Assembly: GCA_022447225.1 (NCBI GenBank)
Contig: JAKVAZ010000010.1
Coordinates: 186,001-250,000, forward strand
Direction of reading: 5' to 3'
DNA: 64,000 bases
Source: Fuerstiella sp.
Lineage (GTDB): Bacteria > Planctomycetota > Planctomycetia > Planctomycetales > Planctomycetaceae
Position 1 is the stretch's first letter; each line of letters opens with the position of its first letter. A program made the position numbers and the translations under genes. The notes beneath the pieces are model-generated. The model did not search any database and was not told the DNA's origin. It worked only from the letters and a program-made list of their open reading frames with translations. Shown here piece after piece: positions 38,624 through 47,946 of the stretch.

Positions 38624-40051
38624 ATGTCTCTGTCCGTGACAGCCGGCCGACGCTGCTTTCTTAAGGAATCGGTACTTGGTCTGGGGACCGTTGCACTTGC
38701 TTCACTCATGGATCGTCGCGGCGCCACGGCAGCGCCGGGGGGGCAGGTAAATCGTTCCCGCACAGTACATGAGTCGCATTTTGTACCCCGTGCCAAAAAT
38801 GTGATTTTCCTGTTCATGGCAGGTGGGCCGAGTCAGCTGGAACTTTTCGATAACAAACCTTCGTTGCGAAAGTATGCCGGCCGTCAAGTTCCGCATTCCG
38901 TACTCGGGAACCAGGAGCTTCCGTTTATCGAACGTGACGCGACGCTGATGCCGTCACCACTTCGCTTTTCACGCTATGGAGAATCGGGTGCCGAGCTTTC
39001 TGAAGCGCTGCCGCGACTGGCCGAAGTTGTTGATGAGATAGCCATTGTGAAAAGCATGCACACGGATGCATTCAATCATGCGCCGGCACAGATTTTTTTG
39101 CATACGGGGCATCTTCAACTCGGTAAGCCGAGTGTGGGCAGCTGGATTTCGTACGGTCTTGGAAGTGAATCATCGGACCTGCCTGCATTCGTTGTGCTTA
39201 CAACGGGACAGGGAGTCAGTGGTGGTGCTTCGTGCTATGGCAATGGCTTCCTCCCCTCTGTCCATCAGGGTGTGACACTGCGACCGGATGGAGACCCCAT
39301 TCTGTTTCTGGGCGATCCGAAAGGGATCGATCGATCGATTCAGCGAAATACGATCGACGCGCTGGGCCGACTGAATCGTCATCGTGTCGACATCGTTGGC
39401 GACCCGGAAATCGAGACACGCATCGCTGCCTGTGAAATGGCGTTCCGGATGCAGACCAGTGCTCCCGATCTGATTGATCTGACGCAGGAAAGCAAAACAA
39501 CACTCGACCTCTACGGAGTGACACCCGGCACGCCTTCGTTTGCCGGGACCTGTCTGCTTGCTCGCCGGCTGGTTGAACGCGGGACCCGATTTGTGGAGCT
39601 CATGTATAAAGGCTGGGACCATCACTCGGATGTGGAAGGGGGAGTCAAAAAGATATGCGGAAGAACAGATCAGGCTGTCGCAGCACTGATCAAAGATCTG
39701 AGGCAGCGCGGACTGCTGGATGAAACGTTGGTGGTCTGGGGAGGCGAGTTTGGTCGGACACCAATGGTCGAAGACAATCCGGCGCTTGGTCGTACGCGTG
39801 GTCGTGATCACCATCCCAATGCTTACACAATGTGGATGGCCGGTGGTGGAATCAATCCCGGGCAGACGATCGGAAAGACGGATGAATTAGGATACCACGT
39901 CACTGAAGATCCGGTGCATATTCACGACTTGCAGGCAACGATCCTGCATCTGCTTGGTATTGAACATACAGAGCTGACGTTTCAGCACCAGGGACGTGAT
40001 TTTCGACTGACCGACGTGGAAGGAGAAGTCGTTGAGAAATTGCTGGGATGA
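38624..40051 (+). CDS. DUF1501 protein, partner of downstream PSD gene
   Basis: This 475-residue exported DUF1501 protein has the N-terminal signal TAGRRCFLKESVLGLGTVAL (twin-arginine-like). It has FLFMAGGPSQLELFDNKP, VKSMHTDAFNHAPAQ, VVWGGEFGRTP and RGRDHHPNAYTMW boxes. It is the subtype that pairs with DUF1549/DUF1553 proteins; the PSD gene follows 150 bases downstream on the same strand. It is closer to the protein at 51091-52593 than to the other two copies in this window. Confidence 0.92.
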   Translation: MSLSVTAGRRCFLKESVLGLGTVALASLMDRRGATAAPGGQVNRSRTVHESHFVPRAKNVIFLFMAGGPSQLELFDNKPSLRKYAGRQVPHSVLGNQELPFIERDATLMPSPLRFSRYGESGAELSEALPRLAEVVDEIAIVKSMHTDAFNHAPAQIFLHTGHLQLGKPSVGSWISYGLGSESSDLPAFVVLTTGQGVSGGASCYGNGFLPSVHQGVTLRPDGDPILFLGDPKGIDRSIQRNTIDALGRLNRHRVDIVGDPEIETRIAACEMAFRMQTSAPDLIDLTQESKTTLDLYGVTPGTPSFAGTCLLARRLVERGTRFVELMYKGWDHHSDVEGGVKKICGRTDQAVAALIKDLRQRGLLDETLVVWGGEFGRTPMVEDNPALGRTRGRDHHPNAYTMWMAGGGINPGQTIGKTDELGYHVTEDPVHIHDLQATILHLLGIEHTELTFQHQGRDFRLTDVEGEVVEKLLG

Positions 40052-40201
40052 TTCGATAAAAGTTTTCGTGCGCCGGCGTGCGTTTACTGAGACGTCGCTG
40101 AACCAACCTGTTCGTCAGCACTGGTACCGGGATCCCGTGTTGTTTGTTTTCTGTGTTGGATTGGTGAACAGCCGGATTCTGTGGTTTCGAGGTCTCTCAC
40201 A

Positions 40202-43012
40202 ATGAATCTCCGATACGCGATTCCAGCCGGCTTGCCGGTTCTGTCGTGGCAGGTGCTGCTGTTGATGGCGGTGCCGTTGGCGACCGCTGATGAGCACTGG
40301 GCTTTTCAGCCACCGGTCAGTCCTGAACTGCCGGTGATTGTCAATGAGAAATGGTACCGGAATCCGATTGATCGCTTCGTTGTTGCGCGACTGCAGGATG
40401 AAGGTCTCGAACCGTCTCCTCGTGCGGACAGGGCCGTACTGCTTCGCCGATTGTGTCTGGATCTGACAGGTCTGCCACCGATGAAAGAGGAAATAGATGC
40501 GTTCATGGCTGACAGTGAACCTGACGCCTGGGAACGCCTCGTAGAGAGGCTTTTGAAGTCGCCTCATTATGGTGAACGCTGGGCTGTGTGGTGGCTCGAC
40601 GGCGCGCGCTACGCCGATACGAACGGTTATGAAGTTGACCGGCCCCGCATGATCTGGGCCTGGCGCGACTGGGTTATCCGGTCCCTCAACAACGACATGC
40701 CGTTTGATCAGTTCACGATGGAGCAGATGGCCGGAGACCTGTTGCCGAATGCAACAACTCAACAGAGAATTGCTACCGGTTTCCACCGTAATACGTTTAT
40801 GAACGAAGAAGGTGCGCATGACTGGGAGCAATTCCGTTACGAATCGATTGTCGATCGAGTGCACACAACCGCGACTGTCTTTATGGGACTCACTCTCGCG
40901 TGCGCACAGTGTCACGACCACAAGTATGATCCGTTCACTCAGGAAGAGTATTTTCAGTTTTTTGCGCTGCTGAACAATGCCGATGAACCGGAACTTGAAG
41001 TTCCCGTCGAAGACCTCCTCGCCCGCCAGGCAGAAATCGATGCCCAGATAGCGGTCATGGAAGCCGACAGGCCACAGCACTTCCCGCTGGACAGCGAGCT
41101 TCAGAATGCCAACGTTGCCGTGACTGATTCAGCACAGAAACAACGCCAGGAACACCTGCAGCAGCGGGTTTTGGAATGGATCGAGCATGAGTCCGCAACA
41201 GCCGTGCGCTGGCAGTTGCTTGATCCCCGTCAAGCGGTTTCGGCTAATAATGCTACCATGACAGTCCTTGAAGATGGTTCTCTGCTGGTCACGGGAGATC
41301 GGCCGGAGCTGGATACGTATGAAATCGTTTGCGATACCGATTTGCCGCAGATTACGGGATTTCGACTGGAAGCAATCCCGGATCCCCGACTTCCGAACCA
41401 CGGCCCAGGGCGGGGCAGCGTTATGAGTGACGGCACTTTCGTCGTCACGGAATTCGACGTGGATGCACAACCGCTCGTGGTTTCTCAGCAGGGTGATTCC
41501 GCGACCGAAATCCGGTCATTGAACTTTGTGCGGGCGGATGCAACGTATCAAAACGAGAGACGCACAGTCGATAAAGCAATCGACGGCAATCGTCTGACGA
41601 GTTGGCATACCAACAATGCGGCACGACGACGACACGTCGCAGTGTTTCAAGTCGATGAACCGTACCTCGCGGAGGGGAGAACCAAGCTGACCATCACGGT
41701 TCTGCAGAATTTTGTTCATCAGCAGACATTGGGACGTTTTCGACTGTTTGTTACCGATGATGAACAAACTCTCAGTGCCAATCTCCGTGATCCGGTGATT
41801 GACTCGATTCTGCGGGCAGATCCGGCGAAACGCAGCCGGCAGCAGATCGAGCAGCTGAAAAAACACTACCTGTCGGTTGCGGAAGAACTGACCGAGTACA
41901 ACAGGACGATTGAAGAACTCCGAGAGACTCGGCCGCAACTGCCCACAACGATGGTCCTGTCGGAACGCGCTGTGCCGCGTCGTACACGCCTGCATGAGCG
42001 AGGTGACTACCGTCGACCTGCGACTGAGGTCGCCGCCGGCGTTCCGGACGTACTGCATCCGCTGAGGGCCGGCGAAACGCCGTCACGTCTGGCTCTGGCA
42101 AACTGGATCGTTGACCGTCGCAATCCGCTGACGGCCCGAGTGATTGTTAACCAAATCTGGCAGCAGTACTTCGGACGGGGCCTGGTCAGTACACCGGAGG
42201 ATTTCGGTTCTCAGGGGGCATTGCCGTCACATCCGGAGTTACTGGACTGGCTGGCTGTGGAATTTATGGAACGGAACTGGAGCCTCAAGGAACTCCATCG
42301 GTTGATTGTCAATTCAGCCACATGGCAGCAGTCATCGCGGACGACAGTACAGCAGCAGAATCGTGATCCGGAAAACATTCTGCTTGATCGGGGACCACGA
42401 CATCGTGTGAACGCCGAAATGGTACGCGACATTCTGCTGGCGGCGAGCGGGCTGCTCAATCGCAGAATAGGTGGTCCCAGTGTGTTTCCTGCTCAGCCGA
42501 ACGGAGCCCTGGCCGGGTTTAGCGGATTCAGGTGGTCGACCAGCGAAGGAGGTGACCAGTATCGCCGCAGCCTGTATACGTTTCGGCAGCGTGCCTCACC
42601 GTATGCAATGTCTTCACTGTTCGACGCACCACCCGGATTGACGTGTACCGTTCGGCGTCGTCGGTCGACGACACCACTTCAGTCGCTCGCCCTGCTGAAT
42701 GACAGTCTGACGATTGAAGCATCCCGTGCGCTGGCAGAAAAGATTCTGGGTGAACGAAGAACATCACAGGACGAAAAACTGATACTGGCTTTCGAGAGAT
42801 GTACCTCCCGGTCTCCGGATTCGCACGAGCTGCAGACAATCCGAGACTTTTATCAGCAGCAAAAAAGTCATCTGACTGATCGGTCTGACGTTACAGCTGC
42901 GTTGACCGCAGGTGAACAGACGGTTGATTCTGTAGCCCCTGCAGAATTCGCGGCGTGGATTGTGACAGTGCGACTTCTGCTGAATCTGCACGAGGTAATT
43001 GTAAAGCAATAA
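40202..43012 (+). CDS. DUF1549/DUF1553 (PSCyt2-PSD1) protein without N-terminal cytochrome domain
   Basis: This 936-residue secreted protein starts at the ATG at 40202, with GAGGT upstream and a signal peptide ending near ATADEH. DUF1549 spans about residues 30-245 (NPIDRFVVARLQ, HYGERWAVWWLDGARYADTN) and contains a heme-type CAQCH motif followed by DHKYDPFTQ. DUF1553 is in the C-terminal third (NPLTARVIVNQIWQQYFGRG, RRSLYTFRQRASPYAMSSLF, STTPLQSLALLND). The PSCyt1 domain present in the paralog at 47947 is missing. The two-gene unit with DUF1501 is a planctomycete hallmark; substrate unknown. Confidence 0.92.
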   Translation: MNLRYAIPAGLPVLSWQVLLLMAVPLATADEHWAFQPPVSPELPVIVNEKWYRNPIDRFVVARLQDEGLEPSPRADRAVLLRRLCLDLTGLPPMKEEIDAFMADSEPDAWERLVERLLKSPHYGERWAVWWLDGARYADTNGYEVDRPRMIWAWRDWVIRSLNNDMPFDQFTMEQMAGDLLPNATTQQRIATGFHRNTFMNEEGAHDWEQFRYESIVDRVHTTATVFMGLTLACAQCHDHKYDPFTQEEYFQFFALLNNADEPELEVPVEDLLARQAEIDAQIAVMEADRPQHFPLDSELQNANVAVTDSAQKQRQEHLQQRVLEWIEHESATAVRWQLLDPRQAVSANNATMTVLEDGSLLVTGDRPELDTYEIVCDTDLPQITGFRLEAIPDPRLPNHGPGRGSVMSDGTFVVTEFDVDAQPLVVSQQGDSATEIRSLNFVRADATYQNERRTVDKAIDGNRLTSWHTNNAARRRHVAVFQVDEPYLAEGRTKLTITVLQNFVHQQTLGRFRLFVTDDEQTLSANLRDPVIDSILRADPAKRSRQQIEQLKKHYLSVAEELTEYNRTIEELRETRPQLPTTMVLSERAVPRRTRLHERGDYRRPATEVAAGVPDVLHPLRAGETPSRLALANWIVDRRNPLTARVIVNQIWQQYFGRGLVSTPEDFGSQGALPSHPELLDWLAVEFMERNWSLKELHRLIVNSATWQQSSRTTVQQQNRDPENILLDRGPRHRVNAEMVRDILLAASGLLNRRIGGPSVFPAQPNGALAGFSGFRWSTSEGGDQYRRSLYTFRQRASPYAMSSLFDAPPGLTCTVRRRRSTTPLQSLALLNDSLTIEASRALAEKILGERRTSQDEKLILAFERCTSRSPDSHELQTIRDFYQQQKSHLTDRSDVTAALTAGEQTVDSVAPAEFAAWIVTVRLLLNLHEVIVKQ

Positions 43013-43157
43013 GCGTGGATTGATCCCGCAGGTTATCTTTGTTGTTTCATTTCATATCCGGATCGGAATCAGTTCCTTTACGAAAGAAGGCCGGTTATGG
43101 ACACTGTCATCACCTTTACGCTGTAACCCAGGTTTTGTTTTTCAGGTAGACACGACC

Positions 43158-44372
43158 ATGTCACGAAGTCATTTCAACCGCCGTCAGGCGATTCATTCAA
43201 TGCTCACCGGGCCCGCTGCACTGCTCAGTCTGGAAGCGTTTAACGCAAAGCGTACGGAGGCCGCAGCAATCGGTCCAAAGGATCAGATCACGGTCACTGC
43301 GATTGACACGTTCGTCCTGAAAAATTCCTGGGTGTTTGTCAGAATCTCTACTGATGCCGGGATTACGGGGTGGGGCGAAATGCTCAAGGACGACGCAAAA
43401 GCCTGTGCCGCAGGCGCCCTTGAGGTTGGGAAGTATCTGATTGGGAAAGATCCTCGCCCGGTGGTTCACCACTGGCAGGCCATTCATCGAGGAGCCTTTT
43501 ATCGTGGTGGGCCGATTAAAACAGCAATTTCGTCCGGGATCGATCAGGCGCTTTGGGATATCACAGGCAAATGCTACGGCGTACCTGTGTACAAACTACT
43601 GGGCGGTCCGACTCGTGATCGAATTCGCGTCTACGGGCGTGTCAGCGAAGAAACCGGGGTGACTGCTATGAAAGTTGGCCCTGGTACGACTCGCAACCCT
43701 TTCAGATATGTCGAAGGACAGAAGTTTGTGGATGAAGTCACTGAACGTTTCAGAGCACTTCGAGACAAATACGGTTCAGGAGTTGATATCGGTATCGATT
43801 TTCACGGAGCGGTACAGCCTCCAACCGCCATGCTGCTGATGAAGGCATTGGAACCGTATCGTCCCTGGTTCTACGAGGAAATTGTCCAGGCGCTCAACGT
43901 CGACGTAATGGCTGAGCTCGCCAGGAAAACCCACATTCCCATTGCCACGGGGGAACGCATCTTTACCAAATGGGGTTTCCGGGAGGTGCTGGAAAAACGG
44001 GCTGCTGTCATCCTGCAGCCGGATGTTTGCTACGCGGGCGGGATTACGGAACTGAAGATCATCGCCGGTATGGCCGAAGCGTACTACACTCCGCTGGCGC
44101 CACATAATCCGCAGGGACCGTGTTCACTCGCTGCCAGTCTTCAGATTGGCGCATCAGTTCCCAACTTCATGGTGCAGGAACGCGGGGACAACGAATACGC
44201 TGATCTTCTTGCCAGGCCACTGCCTCCCGTGCGGAATGGCCACCGTCCGATCCCCACGGAGCCCGGTCTTGGCATCACAATCGACGAGGATAAACTCATG
44301 GCACTGGTCGGTGAGCCTCGTCCTTATCTGACGCAGTATGACCCGGACGACAATTCCGTTGTCGACTGGTAG
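43158..44372 (+). CDS. Enolase-superfamily sugar acid dehydratase (D-galactonate dehydratase-like)
   Basis: This 404-residue enzyme probably dehydrates an aldonic acid to its 2-keto-3-deoxy derivative. The start at 43158 gives a twin-arginine-like signal (FNRRQAIHSMLTGPAALL), suggesting periplasmic location. Metal and catalytic residues fit the DgoD group: Asp214-x-His216 (GIDFHGAVQPP), Glu in FYEEIVQAL, Glu in ATGERIFTKWGF, Asp in LQPDVCYAGG and His in APHNPQGPCS. It follows the PSD gene by 145 bases on the same strand, so it may be co-transcribed in a polysaccharide-use cluster. Confidence 0.88.
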   Translation: MSRSHFNRRQAIHSMLTGPAALLSLEAFNAKRTEAAAIGPKDQITVTAIDTFVLKNSWVFVRISTDAGITGWGEMLKDDAKACAAGALEVGKYLIGKDPRPVVHHWQAIHRGAFYRGGPIKTAISSGIDQALWDITGKCYGVPVYKLLGGPTRDRIRVYGRVSEETGVTAMKVGPGTTRNPFRYVEGQKFVDEVTERFRALRDKYGSGVDIGIDFHGAVQPPTAMLLMKALEPYRPWFYEEIVQALNVDVMAELARKTHIPIATGERIFTKWGFREVLEKRAAVILQPDVCYAGGITELKIIAGMAEAYYTPLAPHNPQGPCSLAASLQIGASVPNFMVQERGDNEYADLLARPLPPVRNGHRPIPTEPGLGITIDEDKLMALVGEPRPYLTQYDPDDNSVVDW

Positions 44373-44374
44373 TT

Positions 44375-44400
44375 CAGTCCCGGTCACCAGGACTGTATTT
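44375..44400 (+). terminator. Weak hairpin between convergent genes
   Basis: CAGTCC (44375-44380) pairs with GGACTG (44390-44395) and is followed by TATTT. It lies directly after the dehydratase stop and before the end of the convergent DUF1501 gene. Six pairs and a poor T-run make it a weak candidate. Confidence 0.35.
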
Positions 44401-44437
44401 GGTTTCCATCGATCAAAGGAAACTTCGATTGATGAGG

Positions 44438-45847
44438 TCAGGCAATCGCTTCGAACACAGGCGAACCCCCGTGCGCGATATGTACGGGGCGCCCCCCCAG
44501 ATCACGGACCGTCATCCGCGAGTCAATCCCCAGTAAATGGTAGATCGTGGCCACCATGTCTCCCGCTGACACGGGCCGTTCTGCGGGATAGGCGGCGTGC
44601 TTGTCGGTCTTTCCTACGACAACTCCTCGCCGACTCCCGCCACCGAACAGAAGTGAGAAACCACATTGAGGCCAGTGATCGCGCCCCGCCGCTTTGTTAA
44701 TGGTCGGAGTGCGTCCCATTTCACCCATGACCACGAACAGGGTTGAGTCCAGCAAATTCCGCTGTTCGAGGTCCGTCACAAAGGCAGCAATTAACTGATC
44801 CAGATTCGGACACTGGATTTTCAGCATTTCAAAACAGTTACCGTGCAGATCCCAGTGGTTCTTACCTTTAGATTCCCAGTGGACCGTGATAAAGGTTGAC
44901 CCGGCTTCTACCAGACGACGGGCGACCAGCAGACTTGACCCCCAAAGATTCCGGCCATAATGGTCGCGCATTGAATCTGATTCGTCCGTGATATCAAACG
45001 CCTTGCGCGTTGCGGAGGAACTCAGCAGATTAAAGGCCTGCTGCCTGAACTCGTCGAGGCGTGAAATCGCACCACTGTTCTCCAGCCGCGCCAGGTCCGT
45101 GTCCAGCTGTTTCAGCAGTGAACCTCGGCCGGAAAATCGACTGGCCGTGATCCCAGGCTGTGCGTCAAGTGAGGGCAGTGTGGGGTGGCCCATCGGAACG
45201 ACCGCATCGTAGTCATGCTTTGGTTCGCGGGCGATTTGCGGATCGCAAACAGTGAACAGCGGGTCGTACTGACTGCCAAGATAGCCGCCATATGGTCCTG
45301 CTCGACGAAGCGCCTGTGTATAGCCTGGAGATGCCGGCATCATGACGTATTGAGGCACATCCTTCGCACCGATGTCGAGATACTGACAGATCGATCCAAT
45401 ACCCGGATGATCCGTCACTTTGGCGAAATAATTATCGCTGTCCTTCCCGCCGTCAAAACCTGTCAGCACATTGTACGGATTGTGACTGTTGTATTTGTGA
45501 GAGTAAGTGCGGATGAGTGTTGCCCGGTCCATCAGTCCGGCCGTTTTGGGCAGTAGCTCGGATATTCGTAAGCCAGGAACAGAGGTCGCAATGGGCTTAA
45601 ACTCTCCGCGCACATTGTCCGGTGCATCCGGCTTAAGATCGAACATGTCCATGTGCGGCGGTCCGCCGAACAAATTCAGCAGAACCACAGATCGTGCTGA
45701 ACCCCCTGATAAATTCCGGGATTGTTCCGCGCGAAGAAGATTTGTCTGCGTCAGTCCGCCGAACAGGGAGAGGCCGCCAACCGTCAGCAGTTTACGTCGC
45801 GTCAGCCCGTTATGTGCTGTCGTCTTTCGTCCAGGAATGCATTGCAT
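44438..45847 (-). CDS. DUF1501 protein
   Basis: This 469-residue DUF1501 family member has a Tat-type signal (LTRRKLLTVGGLSLFGGL). Boxes are LFGGPPHMDMFDLKPDAP, RTYSHKYNSHNPYNVLTG, VMGEMGRTPTINKAAGRDHW and CGFSLLFGGGSRRGVVVGKT. Like the copy at 28538 it has the LLRAEQ segment after the signal and belongs to the same subtype. It is transcribed opposite to the surrounding cluster and has no PSD partner next to it. Start: ATG 45847, with a GGGGA some 12 bases upstream. Confidence 0.92.
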   Translation of the reverse strand: MQCIPGRKTTAHNGLTRRKLLTVGGLSLFGGLTQTNLLRAEQSRNLSGGSARSVVLLNLFGGPPHMDMFDLKPDAPDNVRGEFKPIATSVPGLRISELLPKTAGLMDRATLIRTYSHKYNSHNPYNVLTGFDGGKDSDNYFAKVTDHPGIGSICQYLDIGAKDVPQYVMMPASPGYTQALRRAGPYGGYLGSQYDPLFTVCDPQIAREPKHDYDAVVPMGHPTLPSLDAQPGITASRFSGRGSLLKQLDTDLARLENSGAISRLDEFRQQAFNLLSSSATRKAFDITDESDSMRDHYGRNLWGSSLLVARRLVEAGSTFITVHWESKGKNHWDLHGNCFEMLKIQCPNLDQLIAAFVTDLEQRNLLDSTLFVVMGEMGRTPTINKAAGRDHWPQCGFSLLFGGGSRRGVVVGKTDKHAAYPAERPVSAGDMVATIYHLLGIDSRMTVRDLGGRPVHIAHGGSPVFEAIA

Positions 45848-46327
45848 TTCCGTGTGAGTCCCCTGTAGGTTAACTCAACAATTTACCACTGCGCGAGATC
45901 CTCAAGCTATCAGGACAAGTCTAACGGTTCAACACAAGTCCGATTCCAGTCATGCGTGGCCATGTTGGCTGTCCTCCCCTCCCAATCGGTCCCTGCTGCT
46001 TGTCTGTCGGGTTGTGAGGCTTCTGTACGAAAATACGAAAACGGACTGATCGAATTTTATTGAGTCGAACCTGTTTCACTGTGCTGTGATTCCGAACATA
46101 ATCTGAAGTTGTACAGTGTCAGACATCTGAGTGATGATATCGGTGCCTGTTCGGCGTCTGGTGAAACCCGATCGTTCAGATTGAGCGGCGTGTTTTCGTC
46201 GACTGTATCAGCCGATTCGGACAGCACACGTGCGTCGGATGATGTAACCTGGTGTCCAGGTTTCCTGGCTGTGTATTTGGTGCATATCAACAGACCATTC
46301 AACAACCCAGATAACGGAACTATTCGT
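45848..46327. other. Intergenic region between divergent genes
   Basis: The frame of the downstream LamG-like gene is open back to 46109, but its translated residues have no protein character and the signal peptide starts at 46328. No RNA or repeat was recognised. Confidence 0.5.
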
Positions 46328-46990
46328 ATGTTGCTGAAACGTTCAGCTCGTGTGATCACCCTGACGATCATATTTGCATTTCAAACAGTGCCCTGCGCTG
46401 CATCCAAAGAACTTCCTGTGGTGTTTTCGGAAAACTTTGAGCAGGGGAGTGATCGCTGGGAAATTCTGGATCCAAAAACATGGAAGGTGAGCAGTCGCAA
46501 CAATAATAAGACGATTGAGATTACGGCACGCAAAAGTGAGTACAAGCCCGCAGTTCGAAGTCCGCGTCATGTCGCTCTGATCAAAGACGTAACTGTTTCA
46601 GATTTTGAATTAACATTCAGAGTTCGAAGTACCAAAGACACGGGCGATCATCGTGACTGCTGTATCTTTTTTGGCTGGCAGGATAAGACTCATTTCTACT
46701 ACGCGCACCTTGGCGCCAGACCGGATCCGGCCAGCGGACAGATCATGATTGTGAATGATGCCCCGCGCAGGCCACTGACCAAAAACGAAAAACCCACACC
46801 ATGGAACGACGAATGGCATCAGGTGAAACTGGTACGTTCCACAAAGAGCGGGACAATTGCTGTTTACTTCGACGATATGCAGAAGCCTCACATGCAGGTC
46901 AACGACCCTACATTTGGAAAGGGACGCATTGGAATTGGTTCCTTCGATGATCTGAACGAGTTCGACGACATTGTGCTGCGGGGGCAATAA
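46328..46990 (+). CDS. Secreted LamG/DUF1080-like concanavalin-fold protein
   Basis: This 220-residue exported protein is read from the ATG at 46328, which gives a basic N-terminus and signal core (LLKRSARVITLTIIFAFQTV) ending near CAASKE. The mature part is a beta-sandwich of the concanavalin A-like type: ENFEQGSDRWEILDPKTW, DFELTFRVRSTKDTGDHRDC, FFGWQDKTHFYYAHLG and GRIGIGSFDDLNEFDDIVLR are typical. It probably binds or processes glycans. It is the first gene of a four-gene unit (esterase, PSD, DUF1501). Confidence 0.85.
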   Translation: MLLKRSARVITLTIIFAFQTVPCAASKELPVVFSENFEQGSDRWEILDPKTWKVSSRNNNKTIEITARKSEYKPAVRSPRHVALIKDVTVSDFELTFRVRSTKDTGDHRDCCIFFGWQDKTHFYYAHLGARPDPASGQIMIVNDAPRRPLTKNEKPTPWNDEWHQVKLVRSTKSGTIAVYFDDMQKPHMQVNDPTFGKGRIGIGSFDDLNEFDDIVLRGQ

Positions 46991-47058
46991 CCCGTCGTTT
47001 TCAGTTCAGTCAACGTCCGGCCGCGTCTCCTGGTTGTTTTATGATCACGGTGAGTAGT

Positions 47059-47931
47059 ATGGGTCGAATTGTCGCTCTGCTGTTGGTGATACCCGTTCTG
47101 CCCGCAGGTTTCGGTGCTGACCCTGTGGATGTGTGGCCGGAGCTGGCTCCGGGTGAAACAACGCGCAATATCGGCGAGATTCTGCCGTTTCGACCCGCTG
47201 AGCAGCCACCTGTTACCCGAGTTGTCAAAATTACCCGACCGACATTCACGGTTCACCTGGCGGATGATCCGAATGGTTCGGCGGCCATCATCCTTCCCGG
47301 AGGAGGATTTGGGAAAGTCGTTCCCGACAAGGAAGGAACGGAAGCTGCTGACTGGCTGAACCGGCACGGCGTGTCAGCATTCGTACTGAGTTACCGAACA
47401 AAAGACGATTCTTCAGGTCCGGCATGGGTTGAGCCGCTGCAGGATGCACAACGAACTCTGTCGCGTGTTCGTGCTGATGCTGAATCATGGGGACTGAAAG
47501 AGGATCGCATCGGTCTGGTTGCGTTTTCGGCCGGAGGACAGGTTGCTGCCCGACTGCTCAGCAGACCGATGAAGCGGTCTTACAAACGTATTGATGCCGT
47601 TGATGACGTTTCGTTTTGGCCGGACTTTGCGATTCTGGTTTATCCCTGGAAAATCTACGATGTGCTGAATGATGAACTGGTTTCGGGAGTCAAAGTCACT
47701 GAACTGTCTCCGCCCGTGTTTCTGGCCCACACCGACGACGACCGATCGTCCTCGGTTGGTGCAGCATTGTATTATGCAGGACTTCGGAAACTTCAGATTC
47801 CGGCCGAATTGCACATCTATGTCAACGGTGGACACGGCTACGGTCTGCGGCACGTTGACGGTTCGCAGATTTCGTCCTGGCCGGACCATGCGATTCACTG
47901 GCTGGCGACACAAAGAATACTGAATCACTGA
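47059..47931 (+). CDS. Secreted alpha/beta hydrolase (acetyl xylan esterase-like)
   Basis: This 290-residue esterase is of the BD-FAE/alpha-beta hydrolase group. The ATG at 47059 follows GGTGA and starts a signal peptide (GRIVALLLVIPVLPAGFGAD). Catalytic residues are visible: oxyanion LPGGGFGK, nucleophile Ser157 in AFSAGGQ, Asp in AHTDDDRSS and His259 in NGGHGYGLR. Relatives deacetylate plant or algal polysaccharides. It lies 68 bases after the LamG-like gene and 15 bases before the PSD gene, so an operon is likely. Confidence 0.9.
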   Translation: MGRIVALLLVIPVLPAGFGADPVDVWPELAPGETTRNIGEILPFRPAEQPPVTRVVKITRPTFTVHLADDPNGSAAIILPGGGFGKVVPDKEGTEAADWLNRHGVSAFVLSYRTKDDSSGPAWVEPLQDAQRTLSRVRADAESWGLKEDRIGLVAFSAGGQVAARLLSRPMKRSYKRIDAVDDVSFWPDFAILVYPWKIYDVLNDELVSGVKVTELSPPVFLAHTDDDRSSSVGAALYYAGLRKLQIPAELHIYVNGGHGYGLRHVDGSQISSWPDHAIHWLATQRILNH

Positions 47932-47946
47932 ACTGTGGAATGACAC

